A DNA stretch of 34,353 nt, taken from contig JALGUG010000020.1 in the NCBI GenBank assembly GCA_029820995.1, forward strand, positions 1 to 34,353, written 5' to 3'. Positions 9,566 to 17,714 of this stretch are shown here, one piece after another; position 1 is the stretch's first letter, and the number at the start of each line of letters is the position of its first letter. A program made the translations under genes and the position numbers. Below the pieces are notes generated by a model that saw nothing but the letters and a program-made list of their open reading frames with translations, was not told where the DNA came from and searched no databases. Origin of the DNA: Candidatus Zipacnadia bacterium (GTDB lineage: Bacteria; Armatimonadota; Zipacnadia; JALGUG01).

Positions 9566-9619
9566 ATGGCCCTTCAGAAGTTCGTTGTCAGCCGACATCC
9601 CGAGCTGTATCAGGCCTAA
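9566..9619 (+). CDS. 17-codon ORF, possible remnant of a sialidase-type gene
   Basis: ATG at 9566 to TAA at 9617-9619 encodes MALQKFVVSRHPELYQA. AGGAG stands seven bases upstream of the ATG. From memory, this resembles the N-terminus of sialidase-like proteins common in Armatimonadota (KFVVSRD..YEAWPD). Nothing recognisable continues after the stop in any frame, so it could be the stub of a deleted gene, or a leader peptide ahead of the glycosyltransferase. The similarity is short and unverified. Confidence 0.25.
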   Translation: MALQKFVVSRHPELYQA

Positions 9620-9703
9620 TTGGCAAGGGGCTCCTCATGGAACCGATGAAGCGCTGCACTGCGGCGCCGGGGTAAAGCAGCGAGATCGAAGGGGTGCGCA
9701 TAA

Positions 9704-11365
9704 GTGCCTTCACACAGCAGCACTTCGTCCCTGTACCGCGCTCGTCACTGGGTGGCGCGGGTCCCAGCATGGGTGCTGCTGGTGCCTGCGTTAACGCTCG
9801 CCCTGATACTGCGGTACTGTGAGTGGCAGCACGCAGGGATCATAAACACCGATGCTGCGGCCTTCCTCCCGGCCTGGAAACGACTGCTGGGGGAGGGCAC
9901 ATGGCAGAATGCAGCACAACCATCTCGCTACACCACCTGGCCGCCGCTATACCCTATGCTGTCCATCGGGGCCAGCCACCTGTGGGGTGGCAATCTGGAG
10001 CTTGGTGCCCGCAGTGTGGCTCTGCTTTTTGGCCTCGGCCTCGTGATCGCCACCTACGAGCTTGTCTGCTGCGTTCGCGGGACGATGTGCGGCCTCGTCG
10101 CGGCATACTTGACGGCGTTCTGCCCCTCTTTGGTGAAGTTCTCTGTGATGGCTTATCCGACTACGCTCTACGCGTTGCTGTTCACGATCGCTTGTATCGT
10201 CCTCTATAAAACGATGCAGAGCACAGGGCGGCCGTCCTCCCACCGCACCGCCTTGCTGGGCGCTTGTCTCGGGCTGGCGTTTCTGTGCCGCCCCGGGGCA
10301 GTAATGCTCTTCGCTGTGACACTAGCCTGGCTGATCTGGAAGACGCTCAGAGGGGAGCGCAGCCCTGGCAGTCACCAGAGCAGGGCCGCGCCCTGGCTGC
10401 CTATCCTGGCCGCTCTCGGGGCCTTCGCCATCTTCTCGGGGCCGTACGTCATTGCCATTCGCATTCAGACGGGCAGATGGATCCTCAGCAAGTCCGGGAA
10501 CGTGCGCATCGGCCTTCAGACCGCTCAGGCTGATGAGAAGGTGAGATGGTCGCTCAACGCGGATCATACCGACTTGGCTGGTACAGGCAGCGAGGGCCCG
10601 CTTCTCTCGTTCATCTGGGCGCACAGAGGGGAGTTTGTCCGCAAGATAGGCCGCAATATGTCAATCATCCTGAGACGTCGCCTGACTGAGCTGGCTCCTG
10701 TGGCCTTGTGGGTCCTTGTCGGCGCCGGCGTGATCGCCCGAACTGAGGGGCCCCCCTCCGGTCTGCTGGCTATTGCCAGCCTCATCGCGCCGCTCTTTAT
10801 CATCCCCGCCTTCGTCATCGATCATGTCAGAATGCTCGGCTGGCTTCTGCCGCTCATCCTCCTCTTCGCGAGCATGGGAGTTTGCCAGGTTGGAGAGCGG
10901 CTGGCAGCGAGCGTCGCCATAGGTCCCCGAGCCGCTGTTGCCTCACTGACGGTGGCGGTCGCTCTGGGACTCATGCTGCCCCTGACGGTTGACTGGGTTT
11001 CACAGTCAAGAACGGGACACAAATTTGGGGCGCAGTACGAAGCGGCCGGCAGGCTCCTCCGATCTCGGTTCGGCAGCGGACACCGCATCATGGCACGCAA
11101 AGCCTGGGTGCCCTTCTATGCCGGCGCCGAAACCGTCCAGCTCCCGTACGCCAGTCTGGACGCGATGTTGGACTATGCGCGACACAAGCATGTACGGTTT
11201 CTGGTCATGGACGGGATCACCGCAGGGCTGCGGCCGCACTTCGCGTACTTACTGAACCCCGAGAACGCACCTGCATCTTGGGCCGTTGTCTACTACGCCC
11301 GTAGCCCCACGGGCGGTCACATCGTGATCTACGATCTGGCTCCGAAGCCCGGAAGAGGACGCTAG
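9704..11365 (+). CDS. GT39/ArnT-like integral membrane glycosyltransferase
   Basis: The 553-residue protein has about 10-11 hydrophobic helices in its first 440 residues and a soluble C-terminal part. Its first extracytoplasmic loop contains IINTDAAAFLPAWKRLLGEG, where the acidic residue corresponds to the conserved Asp of the PMT/ArnT (GT39/GT83, PMT_2) fold, and later YTTWPPLYPML, the usual P-L/Y-P segment. These enzymes use polyprenyl-phosphate sugars at the outer side of the inner membrane to modify proteins, lipids or glycans. Which acceptor it uses cannot be said. The start is GTG at 9704 with AAGGGG about ten bases upstream. It is convergent with the deacetylase gene; only 57 bases separate the two stops and I see no clear terminator between them. 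Confidence 0.8.
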   Translation: MPSHSSTSSLYRARHWVARVPAWVLLVPALTLALILRYCEWQHAGIINTDAAAFLPAWKRLLGEGTWQNAAQPSRYTTWPPLYPMLSIGASHLWGGNLELGARSVALLFGLGLVIATYELVCCVRGTMCGLVAAYLTAFCPSLVKFSVMAYPTTLYALLFTIACIVLYKTMQSTGRPSSHRTALLGACLGLAFLCRPGAVMLFAVTLAWLIWKTLRGERSPGSHQSRAAPWLPILAALGAFAIFSGPYVIAIRIQTGRWILSKSGNVRIGLQTAQADEKVRWSLNADHTDLAGTGSEGPLLSFIWAHRGEFVRKIGRNMSIILRRRLTELAPVALWVLVGAGVIARTEGPPSGLLAIASLIAPLFIIPAFVIDHVRMLGWLLPLILLFASMGVCQVGERLAASVAIGPRAAVASLTVAVALGLMLPLTVDWVSQSRTGHKFGAQYEAAGRLLRSRFGSGHRIMARKAWVPFYAGAETVQLPYASLDAMLDYARHKHVRFLVMDGITAGLRPHFAYLLNPENAPASWAVVYYARSPTGGHIVIYDLAPKPGRGR

Positions 11366-11422
11366 CACCCCTCAGCCCACAGACTCGGCACACGCAGCCA
11401 TGCGAGCAAGTCAGTCCGGACC

Positions 11423-13114
11423 TCACACTCCCGGCAAGCGCCCGCGGAACGAGGCCTCCGTCGGCGGCGCGCCGCAAAGGGCCGCCCGACGGGCGAGGGC
11501 TTCCGGCCAGGGCTGATCCCAACCCAGACGGCGTGGCGCACCGGCCGCGGGCCGCGGCAACGGCGTCGTCGGCAGCCCGGCACACTCGGGCAGCGCCAGG
11601 CGCAGGGTACGCGTGGCCGCCTCGTAGTCGGCCAGCACCCCGCCGGCCTCGCAGACGAGCCACAGCGGCAGCACCAGATCCCCCCGGAAGAACAGTGGCG
11701 GGACCTCGAGCGCTTCGGTTCGGCCGCACCAGTCCACCCGACGGCTGCTCACGCGAGCCGTCACGATCCCCCCCGGTGTCTCCAGAGCGCAGGCCTTCTG
11801 CCGGTCGCGGTACCGCAGTGCCAGGCCCAGTTCCTGCGTCAGCAGCCGGGCGGGCAGCAGCAGATCGTTGCCCGCCTCCGCCGGTCGCGACCGGAGCGTC
11901 ACTTCCCGCCCGTTGACGATGACCCGCAATCCCGGCCGGCATTCCCGCACGGTCAGCGGCCCTCCCGCAAGTTCCACTCGACTAACAACCAGCGGATCGC
12001 CCAGGGGACGCAATTCGCTCAACGTCACGAACTCGTACCCCTCTTCACTCAGCGCTTCCAGAATGCGGCCCAGCGCTTCCACCGTCTGCGCCCGGTTCAG
12101 GCCGCCGTCGTGCAACAGCACCACCTCGCCCGGGTCCACCGCATTCAGCACGCGCGAGCAGATCCGGTCCGCACCGGGCCGCTTCCAATCCCAGGGGTCC
12201 ACGTCCCACGTCGCCTCGCTATAGCCGAGCACCGACACCACTTGCCGCAGCGTGTCGTTCCGGGCCCCATACGGAGACCGGAACCATCTGATCCGGTACC
12301 CCGTCACCGGCTCCACCAGTGCCTCGACGCGCTGCAGGTCCTGGCGAATGTAGTCGGCGGATTTCTTGCTCAGCCAATCGTGACCGAAACTGTGGTTGCC
12401 GATCTCGTGGCCGGCGGCAACTGTGCGCCGCAGCAGTTCCGGCTCCTGTTCCGCACGCAAGCCCAGCACGAAGAAGGTGGCGTGCGCGTGATAACGCGCC
12501 AGCAACTTGAGGATTTGGGGGGTCCACCGCGAATCGGGGCCGTCGTCGAAGGTCAGGGCAATTTGTGGCCGCCCGCCCGGGGCCCGGAGCTCCCGTTTGG
12601 GGCGGATTTTCGTGGCGCGAGCAACCTCGACCCCGGCCAGCAGGTGGCTGTACCGGCCGCGCCAGGCGCGCTTGATCGTGGGGACCTCCGGGGAGGCCGA
12701 GCCTTCGCGCGGCAGAACGGTAGCGGTCTCACGCAAGGGCTCAACCCGGTCGCCGGCCGGCACCGCCCAGATCCGAGCGCCGCGCTTGACGTGATCATCG
12801 AGCCGGGCGCGGCGGTCGTCCACAAACACGACGGCCGGCTGACCCTTCCCTCGACCGATGACATGCCCCTGAACATCGAGCAGGTCACCGACGCGAAGAT
12901 TCAACTGCGCGCGTTGGAGGAGCTCCTGAACGGTCTCGCCGTGATGGACGCGCAGTCGAGTCCCGTTGACTTCGGCCGACCGCGGCCAGGCAGTAAAGGC
13001 CGTAGCAATGAGGAGCACCAAGAGCGTGAGGAACACCCGGCGCCGAAGCGCCGCAGCCCGGCGCCGCTTGCGCTGCAGGCTACGTGTGGCCTGGTAGTAC
13101 GCAACGCGATCCAT
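11423..13114 (-). CDS. Membrane-anchored polysaccharide deacetylase with stalk domain
   Basis: This 563-residue protein starts with a basic segment and one transmembrane helix (about 27-43), so it is anchored with its enzyme outside the cytoplasm. Residues about 48-130 form a small beta-grasp-like domain (VNGTRLRVHHGETVQELL). Residues about 183-375 are a NodB-type deacetylase domain: TFDDGPD with Asp190/Asp191, HEIGNHSFGH with metal-binding His241/His245, RSPYGARND, WDVDPWDW and LLHDGG with His335. The C-terminus (about 390-510) resembles the copper-amine-oxidase N-terminal 'stalk' domain (VIVNGREVTLRSRP, LLLPARLLTQELG). The substrate is probably an N-acetylated cell-wall or surface polysaccharide. 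It is the last gene of a three-gene unit with cdd and another stalk-domain protein; the gap to cdd is 36 bases. Confidence 0.88.
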   Translation of the reverse strand: MDRVAYYQATRSLQRKRRRAAALRRRVFLTLLVLLIATAFTAWPRSAEVNGTRLRVHHGETVQELLQRAQLNLRVGDLLDVQGHVIGRGKGQPAVVFVDDRRARLDDHVKRGARIWAVPAGDRVEPLRETATVLPREGSASPEVPTIKRAWRGRYSHLLAGVEVARATKIRPKRELRAPGGRPQIALTFDDGPDSRWTPQILKLLARYHAHATFFVLGLRAEQEPELLRRTVAAGHEIGNHSFGHDWLSKKSADYIRQDLQRVEALVEPVTGYRIRWFRSPYGARNDTLRQVVSVLGYSEATWDVDPWDWKRPGADRICSRVLNAVDPGEVVLLHDGGLNRAQTVEALGRILEALSEEGYEFVTLSELRPLGDPLVVSRVELAGGPLTVRECRPGLRVIVNGREVTLRSRPAEAGNDLLLPARLLTQELGLALRYRDRQKACALETPGGIVTARVSSRRVDWCGRTEALEVPPLFFRGDLVLPLWLVCEAGGVLADYEAATRTLRLALPECAGLPTTPLPRPAAGAPRRLGWDQPWPEALARRAALCGAPPTEASFRGRLPGV

Positions 13115-13150
13115 AGTTCGATGTGCGGATTCGTACTTCGATCGTTGCTC

Positions 13151-13579
13151 TTAGTCGCCTCGCGCGCCGTCCGGACCAAACGGACGCGGCAGCAATTCTG
13201 CAGCACTGGTAATTATAACGTTTCCGCTGGTATTGGCAAGGAGGACCGTGGCCTGGGGCGCGAACTCGTGCAGCACCTGGCGGCACGCTCCGCACAGCGA
13301 CGCCGGCGGCTCGGCGTCCGTGACAACCGCCAGCGCCTCAAACTGGCGCCGGCCCGCAGCCACTGCGCTCATCACTGCGACGCGCTCGGCACAGACGGTC
13401 AGGCCGGAGGACGCGTTCTCGACGTTGCAGCCCGAGAACACCGTCCCGTCGGCGCAGAGCACGGCTGCTCCCACCAAGAAGCGCGAATAGGGCGCATAGG
13501 CCCGTGCCCGCGCCTCCTGAGCCACGGCAACAAGCTGTTGCTGCGCTGCCTCGGTAATGGCGGCGGCCTCCAACAACAA
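13151..13579 (-). CDS. cdd: Cytidine deaminase
   Basis: The product is a homotetrameric-type cytidine deaminase of about 140 residues that converts cytidine and deoxycytidine to uridine forms in pyrimidine salvage. Conserved features are YAPYSRFLVGAAV, the substrate-binding CNVENAS, the zinc and catalytic Cys-Ala-Glu (CAER, Cys63 and Glu65) and the second zinc pair LCGACRQ (Cys96, Cys99), where the usual Pro before the Cys is Leu. The start is uncertain. No ATG exists, and the frame opens with three TTG codons from 13579 directly after a 9-bp hairpin; a GTG at codon 19, or an ATT preceded by GGAGG, would bring the N-terminus closer to the family's usual length. It lies between two envelope-protein genes in the same direction. 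Confidence 0.9.
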   Translation of the reverse strand: MLLEAAAITEAAQQQLVAVAQEARARAYAPYSRFLVGAAVLCADGTVFSGCNVENASSGLTVCAERVAVMSAVAAGRRQFEALAVVTDAEPPASLCGACRQVLHEFAPQATVLLANTSGNVIITSAAELLPRPFGPDGARGD

Positions 13580-13601
13580 CCGGCGGCCAAGCGGCCGCCG
13601 G
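13580..13601 (-). terminator. 9-bp GC hairpin abutting the cdd start
   Basis: CCGGCGGCC (13580-13588) and GGCCGCCGG (13593-13601) form a perfect 9-bp stem with a four-base loop. In the transcribed (minus) direction it is followed by TTGTTGTTGG, so it could terminate or attenuate transcription after the stalk-domain gene, or control cdd translation. Confidence 0.45.
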
Positions 13602-13635
13602 CATGGTAGTTGATGCTTGGCGCTTTCGGCTGTAT

Positions 13636-14514
13636 CTAGAAGGTCACGAAGTCCCGCTGGGTCGCCGGGTCAAATCTCACTTGCGCGTCGAAGATCTGGC
13701 ACATCGCCTTCAGCGGCACGTACGTGCGGCCCCCCCTGATGATCACCGGCCGGCCCAGGGGCGTCGGCACGCCGTTGACCAACACCGTCGAACTGCCGAC
13801 GAAGAGCTGAACCTCTTTCCCGCGCCGCTTAACCACGATGTGCAAACCCGAGGGCGGCGGCGGGAACAGCTTCTCCTTGCCGGCGGACCAGTAGACTTGG
13901 CTCCGGCGCGGCCCATGGCACCACTCGATCGTACCGCCGATGTGACGCAGCAGGTCACTGAGCGTAAGATACGTGTCACCGTGGCGCCGGGAGGCACACT
14001 TCTCCAGATCGGCCTCGCGGTTGTTGAACCACACGATGTGCCGGTGATAATGCGGATAATACAGCTTGACGAACGGGCCGTACCCGCCGGCCGCCGGCTG
14101 GCGCAGCATCGGCGACACGGCCGCGTTGGCAATCTGCACGGGAATGCTCCCCGTGCTTGCCACCAGCTTGTCCACGTTCACGGCGTCCACACGGAGGGTG
14201 TGCAGTCCCTCGCTTAGTTGCGTGGTGTCCAGCAGAAACTCCGGCGGCACCTGATTAGTCGAGTACCGGGCCTCGCTGTCCACATAGTAGGTGACCTGCA
14301 TCCCCTGCAGGTCCTCCCGTGCCGGCTGCAACCGGACCTGGCCGGTCAGCACCGGGACCGTACCGAAGCGGCCAACGGCACTGGGAGTGTACACGCGCAC
14401 GTCGAAGTCGCCGGGCGCGGAGATGACTGTACTACGAGCAAGGACAGGAACAGACAACAGTGCGGCAAAGAAGGCGGCAACTAGTGCAGCAACAAGTACT
14501 GTGCGTGGCGCCAT
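13636..14514 (-). CDS. Secreted stalk-domain (CuAO_N-like) protein
   Basis: The 292-residue protein starts with a signal peptide (MAPRTVLVAALVAAFFAALL, probable cleavage after VLA). Residues about 30-130 look like an Ig-like beta domain (VTYYVDSEARYSTN, LHTLRVDAVNVDKLV). The C-terminal 45 residues (VLVNGVPTPLGRPVIIRGG, then RTYVPLKAMCQIF and VRFDPATQRDFVTF) match the copper amine oxidase N-terminal domain-like fold, found in many cell-surface proteins without any oxidase. An earlier half-copy of this fold may lie at 150-230 (HGDTYLTLSDLLRHIGG). The ATG at 14514 follows GAGG by six bases. It is first in the unit with cdd and the deacetylase, which has a similar stalk domain, so a shared envelope role is plausible. 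A near-consensus promoter lies upstream. Confidence 0.82.
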   Translation of the reverse strand: MAPRTVLVAALVAAFFAALLSVPVLARSTVISAPGDFDVRVYTPSAVGRFGTVPVLTGQVRLQPAREDLQGMQVTYYVDSEARYSTNQVPPEFLLDTTQLSEGLHTLRVDAVNVDKLVASTGSIPVQIANAAVSPMLRQPAAGGYGPFVKLYYPHYHRHIVWFNNREADLEKCASRRHGDTYLTLSDLLRHIGGTIEWCHGPRRSQVYWSAGKEKLFPPPPSGLHIVVKRRGKEVQLFVGSSTVLVNGVPTPLGRPVIIRGGRTYVPLKAMCQIFDAQVRFDPATQRDFVTF

Positions 14515-14592
14515 TCCGGCCTCACCCCTCAGACACGATTAGGCCGCCGTCAAGCGGCCCGGGCATCCCTGCCGACATCTTCCCCAACGCAA

Positions 14593-14622
14593 TTTATAGC
14601 ACAAGGGTCCGGCCGGTGTCAA
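14593..14622 (-). promoter_or_regulatory. Promoter of the stalk protein-cdd-deacetylase unit
   Basis: On the minus strand a consensus TTGACA (14622-14617) is followed after 18 bases by TATAAA (14598-14593). The leader to the ATG at 14514 is about 70 nt and contains a small hairpin, GGCCGC (14542-14547) with GCGGCC (14554-14559). Confidence 0.65.
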
Positions 14623-14662
14623 ACGAACTTCAGGAACGGCAGCAATTCGCCGAAGGTCCGTG

Positions 14663-14691
14663 TTGATTAACCGGGACAATCGTGCTATAGT
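14663..14691 (+). promoter_or_regulatory. Promoter of the TPR-protein operon
   Basis: TTGATT (14663-14668) is followed after exactly 17 bases by TATAGT (14686-14691). It is divergent from the promoter at 14593-14622, with the two -35 boxes about 40 bases apart, so the two units may share regulation. The leader to the ATG at 14895 is about 195 nt. Confidence 0.65.
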
Positions 14692-14784
14692 AGCCATTGC
14701 CAAGTTGTGAGTCTTCACCGGGCGCGGGAGTGCGAATGAAGTAACCAAAAAAAACCACGACAAGGGAAGGATTGGGGGTCCCAG

Positions 14785-14849
14785 GGGCGAAACATGACCA
14801 CACTGCTCCTCAAGGCGAGGAGAACGCGGGGTTAAGTTCGCCCTTTTTT
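14785..14849 (+). terminator. Terminator-like structure in the leader of the TPR gene
   Basis: GGGCGAA (14785-14791) pairs perfectly with TTCGCCC (14837-14843), directly followed by six T residues (14844-14849). An inner hairpin CTCCTC/GAGGAG (14806-14811 with 14817-14822) sits inside the loop. It lies between the promoter and the gene, so it may act as an attenuator. The remainder of 14692-14894 holds no gene. Confidence 0.5.
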
Positions 14850-14894
14850 GATACCTGCATTCATCTCATCTGATCCGAAGGGGGTTCGTCTACG

Positions 14895-17633
14895 ATGCTT
14901 AGGAGCCTGCTGCTGGCGACAGCCCTGTTGGCGCTTTTCTCCGTCCCCTTGGTGGCTGAAGATAGTGGCCCGGGGCCGACCAAGGTCTCCGAACAGTCCT
15001 TCGACTTGGGAAGCTTGCTCAGCAAGTCCTTCTACGACATCGCCCGAATGCCCACACGTCTGACCTCCTACAACAGCCATGACGACGCGGCCAAGGCCAC
15101 GTACGTCTGCTGTCGGCCCGACCAGGAGGAGGATATCGCCCGGGCCCTCAAGGCGAACGCCGCGTTCCTCACGCTCTATCCATACAGTGACTACGCTGAC
15201 GACACGCTGATGCACAACGCGCGCGTCAACAGTGTGCAGCGGCATTTCCGCGGTGAGATCGAAGCCTACGCTGCCCTGGTGGCCAGATACCCGGACAGCG
15301 ATCTGGCTGACGACGCTTGTTGGGGCCTGGCGATGATGCACTCGCGCGACAAGGCGCGCCCCGAGGCCACTCAGGCCCTGCTCCGGCTGGTCCGGAACTA
15401 CCCCAACAGCACCTGGGCCGACGATGCCTACGCCCTGTTGGCCAAAGAGTACAAGGACCTGGACAATGAGGCCGGCGCGCTGGAAGCGCTCAACCTGCTG
15501 GCCACCAAGTACCCGGCCAGCGACTATTGCCCCAAGGCGATCTTCGCGGTGGGCAAGAAGTACGAGAGCATGGGCAATTACGCCGCGGCAATTCGAACCT
15601 ATCGGGAACTGCAGCGGCGCTACCCGTACTCCGACATGGCCGACGACGCCCAGTTCGCCATCGGCAATTGCTACCGGGCGGCGGAAGATGACGTGGCGGC
15701 TCTGGAGGCCTACGAGTTCATCATTCACCAGTTGCCGGGCAGCGGGATGACCAAGCCGGCCATGCGCGAGGCCAACACGATCTACAAACGGCTCTCCGGG
15801 CGCGGCCGGCGCGGCGCGACTGCCGACCGCTACAATATGAACATGCGGTGTCCGTGCAAGATCGCCATGGACCTGTTCGATAAGGCCGCACACCACCAGC
15901 GGTACCGGATGTACAAGAGCGCCGTCGAGCTGTACACCCAGTTCATCAACCGGTTCCCGGGCAATGACAACTTCGACGACGCGATCTACAACATCGGAAT
16001 CTGCTACCTCGAGTTGAATATGCTGTTCGCCGAAATCAACCAGGCGCGCGGCCCCGACGATCTGTTCCGGCTGAAGGTGGAGTGGGAGGACGCCTTGGGC
16101 AGCCGGGCCAAGATGCCAGCCAAGGGCCACCTCAGCGCGGTGGAGGACGCCGCGGGCGCCTTCGAGTTCGTGGCCTATCGGCTGCCGGGCAGTCCCTGGC
16201 GCGACGACGCGCTCTATCAACTGGCGCGGTCCTACGAGGATTCGGGTCGCCGGGCCGAAGAGGCCATGATGTATCAGCAGCTTCTCTTGTCCTTCCCCGG
16301 CAGCCAGCATGAGATGGAAGCGCTGGTGCGCCTCATGCGCTACTACGGCGATCCGAAGAACTTCCCCGGCTGTGTGAAGCTCTACGGTCGCCTGGCCAAG
16401 GCATACCCGAGCGTCTTTCCGCTGAACCTCGCCGACAGCCCCTCGGACTTCAAGCTGCTGATGAAGCTGTATCGCCGCCACACGGACTTCGCCTGGGAGG
16501 AGTACAATCACCACCACATCCCATACCGCCTGACGTTGTCGGATCTGCAGCAGGACGCGGACTTCTACATCGCCGCGCTGCAGATGAAGCGCGGCCAGTA
16601 CCGCTCGGCGATCAAGATGCTGAAGAACCTGGCGCGGCGGCCCACATGTGACTTCGCCGCTTCGGCCCAGTTCCTCATCGCCCGCGCCTACGAGAAGCGT
16701 GGGGACACCAAGAACGCCCGGACCTACTACAACAAGATCCTGCAGCAGCACCCCCTGTCGGGCCTGGCGGACGACGCACAGATGTGTCTGGGGGCGCTAG
16801 GCAACTCCGAGGACTTTGGGCCGATCTTCGAGCGCATCGCGGCCAAGTTCGGACCGCTGCCGGGCGACATGGATGTGTGGGCCAGCGACGAGCTGGTCGT
16901 GGTCGCCCCCTGGACGGCCACAGCCAAGATGAGGGCCTACAACCTCCCCAACATCTGGCGACAGGCTCGCGCCGACCTGGGAGCGTGGACCGGGCACGAG
17001 CCGCAGGAGCGTCAGATCATCTACTTGGCCGAGAGTGGCGGCAGGACGCAAGCCGGGAACCCGATCCGGCTCTGCGCCTGTCAGATCGGCGACCCACCGC
17101 GGTGGAGCCTCGGCTTCCGGGAGCTGGCCGAAAACGCCATGCTCGGCGGCGGCGCGCGCTCCATCGCCCAGTTCCAGCCGGCGATCACGCGCGGCCTAAG
17201 CGACTTCGCCGCGGCCAGCCTGCAACTGGCGCTGGTCAGCGAGACGCGCGACGCCGTGGGCAGTGCGGTGGCGGTCGTGCTGCCGAATCAGGAGGTGCTC
17301 GACGCCCGTAAGCGCGCCTTGGAGGCGCTGCAGGAGTACGTTCGCAATACGCCCGATGTGAAGAAGCTGACGCCCCAGGTCGTGTGCGGCATGCTATATA
17401 GTCTGCTGGATCAGCAGGGCCTGGCCAAAGACAGCCTCGCAGACTGGCAACCGTACGCAAAGCTGTTCCGCACCTGGGACGAGGCCGGCGGAGCCAAATC
17501 GCCAGAACAATCGGCCAGCCTGTTCGTCGAAGGAATAAACAAGGCCTTCGGCACCGATCTGACCCAGCAGATGAAGGAATGGGGGTTCCCCGTCGCAGCC
17601 ACGACGATGACCAGACTGCCGGGCCGCAGCTAA
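14895..17633 (+). CDS. Secreted TPR-repeat protein with degenerate peptidase-like C-terminus
   Basis: The 912-residue protein begins with a signal peptide (MLRSLLLATALLALFSVPLV, cleavage after VAE or nearby). Residues about 70-650 consist of many TPR/BamD-like repeats, recognisable by recurring YP-S-ADDA units (YPYSDYADD, YPDSDLADDA, YPNSTWADDA, YPYSDMADDA, LPGSPWRDDA). A C-terminal domain (about 670-912) resembles gluzincin peptidases: REL(A)EN at 742-747 stands where HExxH would be, RGLSDFAA at 766-773 where the third zinc ligand (EGLADY) would be, and the end (FGTDLTQQMKEWGFPV) is like the M60/basic-secretory-protein tail. All three zinc ligands appear to be lost, so I infer a binding rather than hydrolytic role. 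It is likely periplasmic or surface-exposed. The ATG follows AAGGGGG by about ten bases. It is first in a string with the radical SAM and DUF362 genes. Confidence 0.8.
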   Translation: MLRSLLLATALLALFSVPLVAEDSGPGPTKVSEQSFDLGSLLSKSFYDIARMPTRLTSYNSHDDAAKATYVCCRPDQEEDIARALKANAAFLTLYPYSDYADDTLMHNARVNSVQRHFRGEIEAYAALVARYPDSDLADDACWGLAMMHSRDKARPEATQALLRLVRNYPNSTWADDAYALLAKEYKDLDNEAGALEALNLLATKYPASDYCPKAIFAVGKKYESMGNYAAAIRTYRELQRRYPYSDMADDAQFAIGNCYRAAEDDVAALEAYEFIIHQLPGSGMTKPAMREANTIYKRLSGRGRRGATADRYNMNMRCPCKIAMDLFDKAAHHQRYRMYKSAVELYTQFINRFPGNDNFDDAIYNIGICYLELNMLFAEINQARGPDDLFRLKVEWEDALGSRAKMPAKGHLSAVEDAAGAFEFVAYRLPGSPWRDDALYQLARSYEDSGRRAEEAMMYQQLLLSFPGSQHEMEALVRLMRYYGDPKNFPGCVKLYGRLAKAYPSVFPLNLADSPSDFKLLMKLYRRHTDFAWEEYNHHHIPYRLTLSDLQQDADFYIAALQMKRGQYRSAIKMLKNLARRPTCDFAASAQFLIARAYEKRGDTKNARTYYNKILQQHPLSGLADDAQMCLGALGNSEDFGPIFERIAAKFGPLPGDMDVWASDELVVVAPWTATAKMRAYNLPNIWRQARADLGAWTGHEPQERQIIYLAESGGRTQAGNPIRLCACQIGDPPRWSLGFRELAENAMLGGGARSIAQFQPAITRGLSDFAAASLQLALVSETRDAVGSAVAVVLPNQEVLDARKRALEALQEYVRNTPDVKKLTPQVVCGMLYSLLDQQGLAKDSLADWQPYAKLFRTWDEAGGAKSPEQSASLFVEGINKAFGTDLTQQMKEWGFPVAATTMTRLPGRS

Positions 17634-17714
17634 CAGCCCAACGGGAAGCCGGCCGCAGTGCCCTGGCAGATGAGAGCGGCCGGCCTTGCCGGGGGTTTGA
17701 AGGAAGCCAGTGCA

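Noticed and set aside
12110-13609. Long plus-strand frame of 499 codons over the deacetylase and cdd
   Set aside because: Shadow of two well-supported minus-strand genes; composition is that of an antisense GC-rich frame.
14770-14795. ydaO/yuaA-like c-di-AMP riboswitch in the TPR leader
   Set aside because: Only short G-rich pieces match; the conserved pseudoknot block with CAGCUAACC is absent.
14832-16751. Long minus-strand frame of 639 codons opposite the TPR gene
   Set aside because: Antisense shadow; the plus strand carries a signal peptide and clear TPR repeats.
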